NCBI GenBank assembly: GCA_016208345.1
Contig: JACQYG010000190.1
Span: forward strand, 1-10,527
Direction: 5' to 3'
DNA: 10,527 nt
Source of the DNA: Chloroflexota bacterium
GTDB taxonomy: Bacteria; Chloroflexota; DTOL01; JACQYG01
A program made the position numbers and the translations under genes. This document shows, piece after piece, positions 8,283 through 10,527 of this stretch; position 1 is the first letter of the stretch; the number at the start of each line of letters is the position of its first letter. Under the pieces are notes generated by a model, which saw only the letters and a list, made by a program, of their open reading frames with translations, ran no database searches and was not told where the DNA came from.

Positions 8283-8297
8283 AGGCCTTGTCGGCCT
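8283..8297 (-). other. Small hairpin in the hslV-hslU gap
   Basis: AGGCC and GGCCT form a perfect 5-bp stem with a 5-nt loop in the 34-nt gap, just upstream of the AAAGG ribosome binding site of hslU. It could affect mRNA processing or hslU translation; it is short enough to be chance. Confidence 0.25.
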
Positions 8298-8301
8298 GAC
8301 C

Positions 8302-8859
8302 CTATAACGACTCCAGCGTGATGTTCCGGTTGGTATAGATGCACAGGTCCGCGGCGATCTCCATGGCGGTTCGAGCGATCTCCGGAGAGCTCAAGGAGGT
8401 ATGGTCCAGGAGGGCCTTGGCGGCGGCATGGGCGTAGGCACCGCCAGAGCCAATGGCCACGATCCCCTCGTCGGGCTCGATCACCTCGCCGTCGCCGGAG
8501 ATGACCAGGAGGCTCTCGCGGTCGGCCACGATCAGGGTGGCCTCTAGCCTTCGGAGCAGGCGGTCGGTGCGCCACTCCTTGGCCAGCTCCACCGCCGCCT
8601 TTACCAGGTTCCCACTCTGCTTTTCCAGCTGGCCCTCGAACTTCTCGAAGAGCGTCAGGGCGTCGGCCACGCCGCCGGCGAAGCCGGCCAGTACCTGGTC
8701 GCGGTGCAGGCGGCGGATCTTCCGGGCGGTGTGCTTCATCACCACGTCGCCCACGGTCACCTGGCCGTCCCCGGCCATGGCCACCTGCCCGTCTCGTCGC
8801 ACGGCCAGCACCGTGGTGGCCCGGGCTCTGGGCCCGGTGGAGGGCTCTTTTCCATCCAT
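8302..8859 (-). CDS. hslV: ATP-dependent protease subunit HslV (ClpQ)
   Basis: HslV is the threonine peptidase of the HslVU complex, a double hexamer in the cytosol related to proteasome beta subunits. The 185-residue product matches the family throughout: [64 protein letters not shown], and ICIYTN-like [12 protein letters not shown]. The nucleophile Thr would be residue 15, so about 14 residues must be cut off, whereas E. coli loses only the initiator Met. The ATG at 8859 has AGGA 11 nt upstream; the TTG at 8868 leaves only 2 nt. It is 34 nt ahead of hslU, the usual pair, and has its own promoter. It ends in TAG. Confidence 0.95.
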   Translation of the reverse strand: MDGKEPSTGPRARATTVLAVRRDGQVAMAGDGQVTVGDVVMKHTARKIRRLHRDQVLAGFAGGVADALTLFEKFEGQLEKQSGNLVKAAVELAKEWRTDRLLRRLEATLIVADRESLLVISGDGEVIEPDEGIVAIGSGGAYAHAAAKALLDHTSLSSPEIARTAMEIAADLCIYTNRNITLESL

Positions 8860-8885
8860 AGCAGCCAAGTTCCTGTTAGCTTCTC

Positions 8886-8900
8886 GCCCAGCCTCTGGGC
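8886..8900 (-). promoter_or_regulatory. 5' UTR hairpin of the hslVU mRNA
   Basis: In the RNA GCCCAG and CUGGGC form a perfect 6-bp GC-rich stem with a 3-nt loop. From the promoter position the transcript would start near 8903, so the hairpin is almost at the 5' end and about 26 nt before the hslV ATG. A 5' stem-loop that stabilises hslVU mRNA is known from E. coli; a similar role here is inference. Confidence 0.45.
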
Positions 8901-8909
8901 GTGCAGCAT

Positions 8910-8938
8910 AGTTTAATCGCTTTATCAGGAGTTGTCAA
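8910..8938 (-). promoter_or_regulatory. Sigma70-type promoter of hslV
   Basis: TTGACA (8938-8933), a perfect -35 box, is followed after 17 nt by TAAACT (8915-8910), matching TATAAT at 4 of 6. No sigma32-like box pair and no CIRCE inverted repeat was found, so heat-shock control is not visible here. An ATAGTTTA copy overlapping the -10 (8908-8915) has an inverted partner TAAACTAT at 8995-9002. Confidence 0.65.
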
Positions 8939-8966
8939 GCAGATTGGCCTTGTCCATAGGAAGGAT

Positions 8967-8988
8967 ATGCTTCTTTTGGGAGAAGCAT
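8967..8988. repeat. Perfect 8-bp hairpin upstream of the hslV promoter
   Basis: ATGCTTCT (8967-8974) and AGAAGCAT (8981-8988) flank a 6-nt loop between the MFS gene and the hslV promoter. No T-run follows on either strand. It may end or stabilise the MFS transcript, or be an operator about 30 bp upstream of the hslV -35 box. Confidence 0.45.
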
Positions 8989-9045
8989 CGACACTAAACT
9001 ATAGCGATAATCTGAAGTAGCGTAGGGTGAGTTTAAGGGGAATCA

Positions 9046-9058
9046 CGAGGCCTCCTCG
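9046..9058 (-). other. Weak hairpin after the MFS stop codon
   Basis: CGAGG and CCTCG pair over 5 bp with a 3-nt loop 11 nt past the TAA of the transporter gene. The sequence after it has no U-tract, so it is only a weak terminator candidate. Confidence 0.2.
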
Positions 9059-9069
9059 GGACTACTCTA

Positions 9070-10263
9070 TTACGTCCAAACCTCCCGTGGGGGTTCCCTC
9101 ACCAGGAGGGCGATAGCTACGGTCACAGCCATCACTCCCAGGAAGCTGGCGAAGAGAGGAGCGTGAAAGCCTGCCAGGTCGTATAACCGGCCACCGATAT
9201 AAGGAGCGGGGAAGGCCACCAGTCCCCGGAAGGCAAAGATGGTTCCCATCGCTTGGGCCCTCTCCTCGTCGGAGACGCTGTTGGCCAGCAGGGCCAGCAT
9301 GGCCGGCCCCCAGGTGGCCGCAACCAGGCCGTAGAGCACGTAGGAAGCCGCAAAGGCCTCCAGGCTGGCAAAGGCCAGCCACATCCCAATGACCAGAAGA
9401 CCGATGATCTCGGAGAGGATCAAGAAGGGCTTGTAGCCGTAGCGGTCCATCAGTTTGCCCAAGGGAAGCTGCGAAACCGTCCAGGATACCGAGGAGAGAC
9501 TAGACATTATCCCCAACTGGGCGGTGGTAAAGCCATAGGTGCGGGTCAAGAGCCCAAAGAGGATGACCGGCCCCAGCCCCCAGACGAACATGTCACCGGC
9601 CATCGCCAAGTAGAAGCCTCCGAATCCCCTGGGCGGCACTACCATCCTCGTCAGAGCCCTGGTGGCTTCCCTCCAGGTGACTGGGTCGGTGGGGCGCGAG
9701 ATGGTCTCTCTCAGAAAGTAGAAAACCAGGGCGAGACATGCCCCCTCCAAGGTAATCGCTGACACCAGGATGATCCCGTATCCCCAGAGGTCGGCGAGGA
9801 ATCCACCCAGGGCCGGGGCAAAGATTCCTGGCAGGATCAAGAAGAACATGACGGCGCTGTAAGCCATCCCGCGCTTGTTGGCCTGAACCGACTCGGCAGT
9901 GAGGGAATTTCTGGCTGGGCGGGAGATGCCAACCATCCCGAGAAGGGTGATGCCGGGGATCAGGAGTCGCCAGTCCCTCAAGCCCAAGGCCAGTAGATAA
10001 AGGACCATGGCCAGGATAGCGATAATACTCCCCAGGGCGACGAGCGGCTTGCGTCCCCAGTAGTCCGACAGCCAGCCACCCAGGGGCTGGATGAGGTTGG
10101 TCACCAGGCCATGTCGTCCCCCCAGGCTCTCCAAGAAGCCAAGGAGGGACATGGAGGCCCCCAGACTCAGGACGAATGGCTGCCAAATCACCCCCATCAT
10201 CCCCAGGTAGATGCCCGACAAAAAGGAGGTGGCGGAGATAATATGAACATTCTTATTGTTCAT
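9070..10263 (-). CDS. Major facilitator superfamily transporter
   Basis: This is a probable 12-helix inner-membrane secondary transporter of 397 residues. The loop between helices 2 and 3 carries the MFS motif A (GGWLSDYWGRKPLV), and the related loop of the second half reads GKLMDRYGYKPFLI. Charged or polar stretches near the middle (RPTDPVTWREATRALTR) separate the two halves. The substrate cannot be told from sequence; drug efflux or metabolite export are equally possible. The ATG at 10263 was chosen because the first membrane helix starts right after it; the frame is open 46 codons further upstream, but that part is polar and not MFS-like. The Shine-Dalgarno is poor, and an out-of-frame 11-codon ORF overlaps the start. 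It is separated from hslV by about 200 nt, so it is probably its own unit. Confidence 0.85.
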   Translation of the reverse strand: MNNKNVHIISATSFLSGIYLGMMGVIWQPFVLSLGASMSLLGFLESLGGRHGLVTNLIQPLGGWLSDYWGRKPLVALGSIIAILAMVLYLLALGLRDWRLLIPGITLLGMVGISRPARNSLTAESVQANKRGMAYSAVMFFLILPGIFAPALGGFLADLWGYGIILVSAITLEGACLALVFYFLRETISRPTDPVTWREATRALTRMVVPPRGFGGFYLAMAGDMFVWGLGPVILFGLLTRTYGFTTAQLGIMSSLSSVSWTVSQLPLGKLMDRYGYKPFLILSEIIGLLVIGMWLAFASLEAFAASYVLYGLVAATWGPAMLALLANSVSDEERAQAMGTIFAFRGLVAFPAPYIGGRLYDLAGFHAPLFASFLGVMAVTVAIALLVREPPREVWT

Positions 10264-10295
10264 CGCCTGCTGCCACTCAGGAAAAGTTGTCTCAT
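10260..10295 (-). CDS. Possible 11-residue leader peptide of the MFS gene
   Basis: ATG at 10295 opens MRQLFLSGSRR, whose TGA overlaps the ATG of the transporter (ATGA). GGAGG lies only 2 nt before this ATG, which is close for a ribosome binding site, yet it is the strongest such site near the transporter start. Translational coupling or leader-peptide attenuation would explain the weak site of the main gene. It may also be chance. Confidence 0.3.
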   Translation of the reverse strand: MRQLFLSGSRR

Positions 10296-10527
10296 CTCCT
10301 CCGGTATGGGAGGGATGGCTGTCGCTTCCCCCAGTGCTTTGTTGAGTTTTGTGTAAAATCTCAGGGGTTGGTATCCTCCGAAACCTTAATGCTCGGACCA
10401 CCGCCTCTACAAATTGTCCTTGACCCAGTTTTCTTTACGAGTAAAGAAAGATGCGGGCCTGGCTTCTCCTCCTTCAGGGTGAGCCTAGGTCTCTCTCCTC
10501 GGAGGGTACCAAGTATCTTGATTTAAC
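10296..10527. other. Upstream region of the MFS gene
   Basis: No convincing gene is seen. The region holds the CTTTAC/GTAAAG palindrome at 10430-10449 and GGAGG at 10376-10380 with no matching start codon. I could not find a promoter with two good boxes, and the right edge may cut off further regulatory sequence. Confidence 0.4.
10430..10449. repeat. TTTCTTTAC-GA-GTAAAGAAA palindrome
   Basis: Perfect 9-bp inverted arms around 2 bases, about 170 nt upstream of the MFS start. It shares the 12-mer AGTAAAGAAAGA (10440-10451) with the minus strand of 175-186, and the core with 2825-2841. It is an operator-like symmetric site or a dispersed palindromic element. Confidence 0.55.

Noticed and set aside
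8869..9069. CIRCE or sigma32 heat-shock control of hslVU
   Set aside because: No TTAGCACTC/GAGTGCTAA inverted repeat and no sigma32-type box pair is visible; a plain TTGACA-type promoter explains the region.

Overview
The window looks like a stretch of GC-rich bacterial chromosome carrying housekeeping genes. Every recognisable gene is on the minus strand, so transcription runs from high to low coordinates. The neighbourhood (hslV-hslU, then rpsB-tsf-pyrH-frr-uppS-cdsA-dxr) is conserved across many bacterial phyla. The short 200-residue EF-Ts, the GTG and TTG starts with strong Shine-Dalgarno sites, and the many small palindromic or tandem repeats between genes would fit Chloroflexota (Anaerolineae-like) or a related lineage. 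That phylum call is inference from gene style, not proof. Six of the eleven genes end in TAG, so amber is an ordinary stop codon here.

Layout from right to left: 10264-10527 is an upstream region with a palindrome and a possible 11-codon leader ORF. 9070-10263 is an MFS transporter. 8860-9069 is a regulatory gap with a good sigma70-type promoter and a 5' hairpin for hslV. 8302-8859 is hslV and 6726-8267 is hslU; hslU is broken by an in-frame TAG directly after its Walker A motif. 6464-6725 holds a promoter and a long structured leader. Then come rpsB (5639-6463), tsf (4980-5582), pyrH (4261-4983, overlapping tsf by 4 bp), frr (3728-4216, lacking its first 23 or so codons), uppS (2842-3579), cdsA (1975-2811), dxr (836-1972) and ispF (216-683). 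The left 215 bases show no convincing gene and are packed with small repeats.

Functionally, rpsB, tsf and frr serve translation, and pyrH makes UDP for RNA and cell-wall precursors. ispF and dxr belong to the MEP isoprenoid pathway, whose products feed the undecaprenyl diphosphate synthase UppS. CdsA makes CDP-diacylglycerol for phospholipids. HslV and HslU would form an ATP-dependent two-component protease if hslU were intact.

I see no new multi-gene system. The most interesting signals are: (1) a probable pseudoknot in the rpsB leader, with an alternative hairpin whose loop is complementary to the rpsB ribosome binding site; (2) the amber codon in hslU; (3) the 5'-truncated frr next to a heptanucleotide repeat; (4) inverted, diverged copies of one roughly 64-bp repeat on both sides of ispF; and (5) a CTTTAC-NN-GTAAAG palindrome family in several intergenic gaps.
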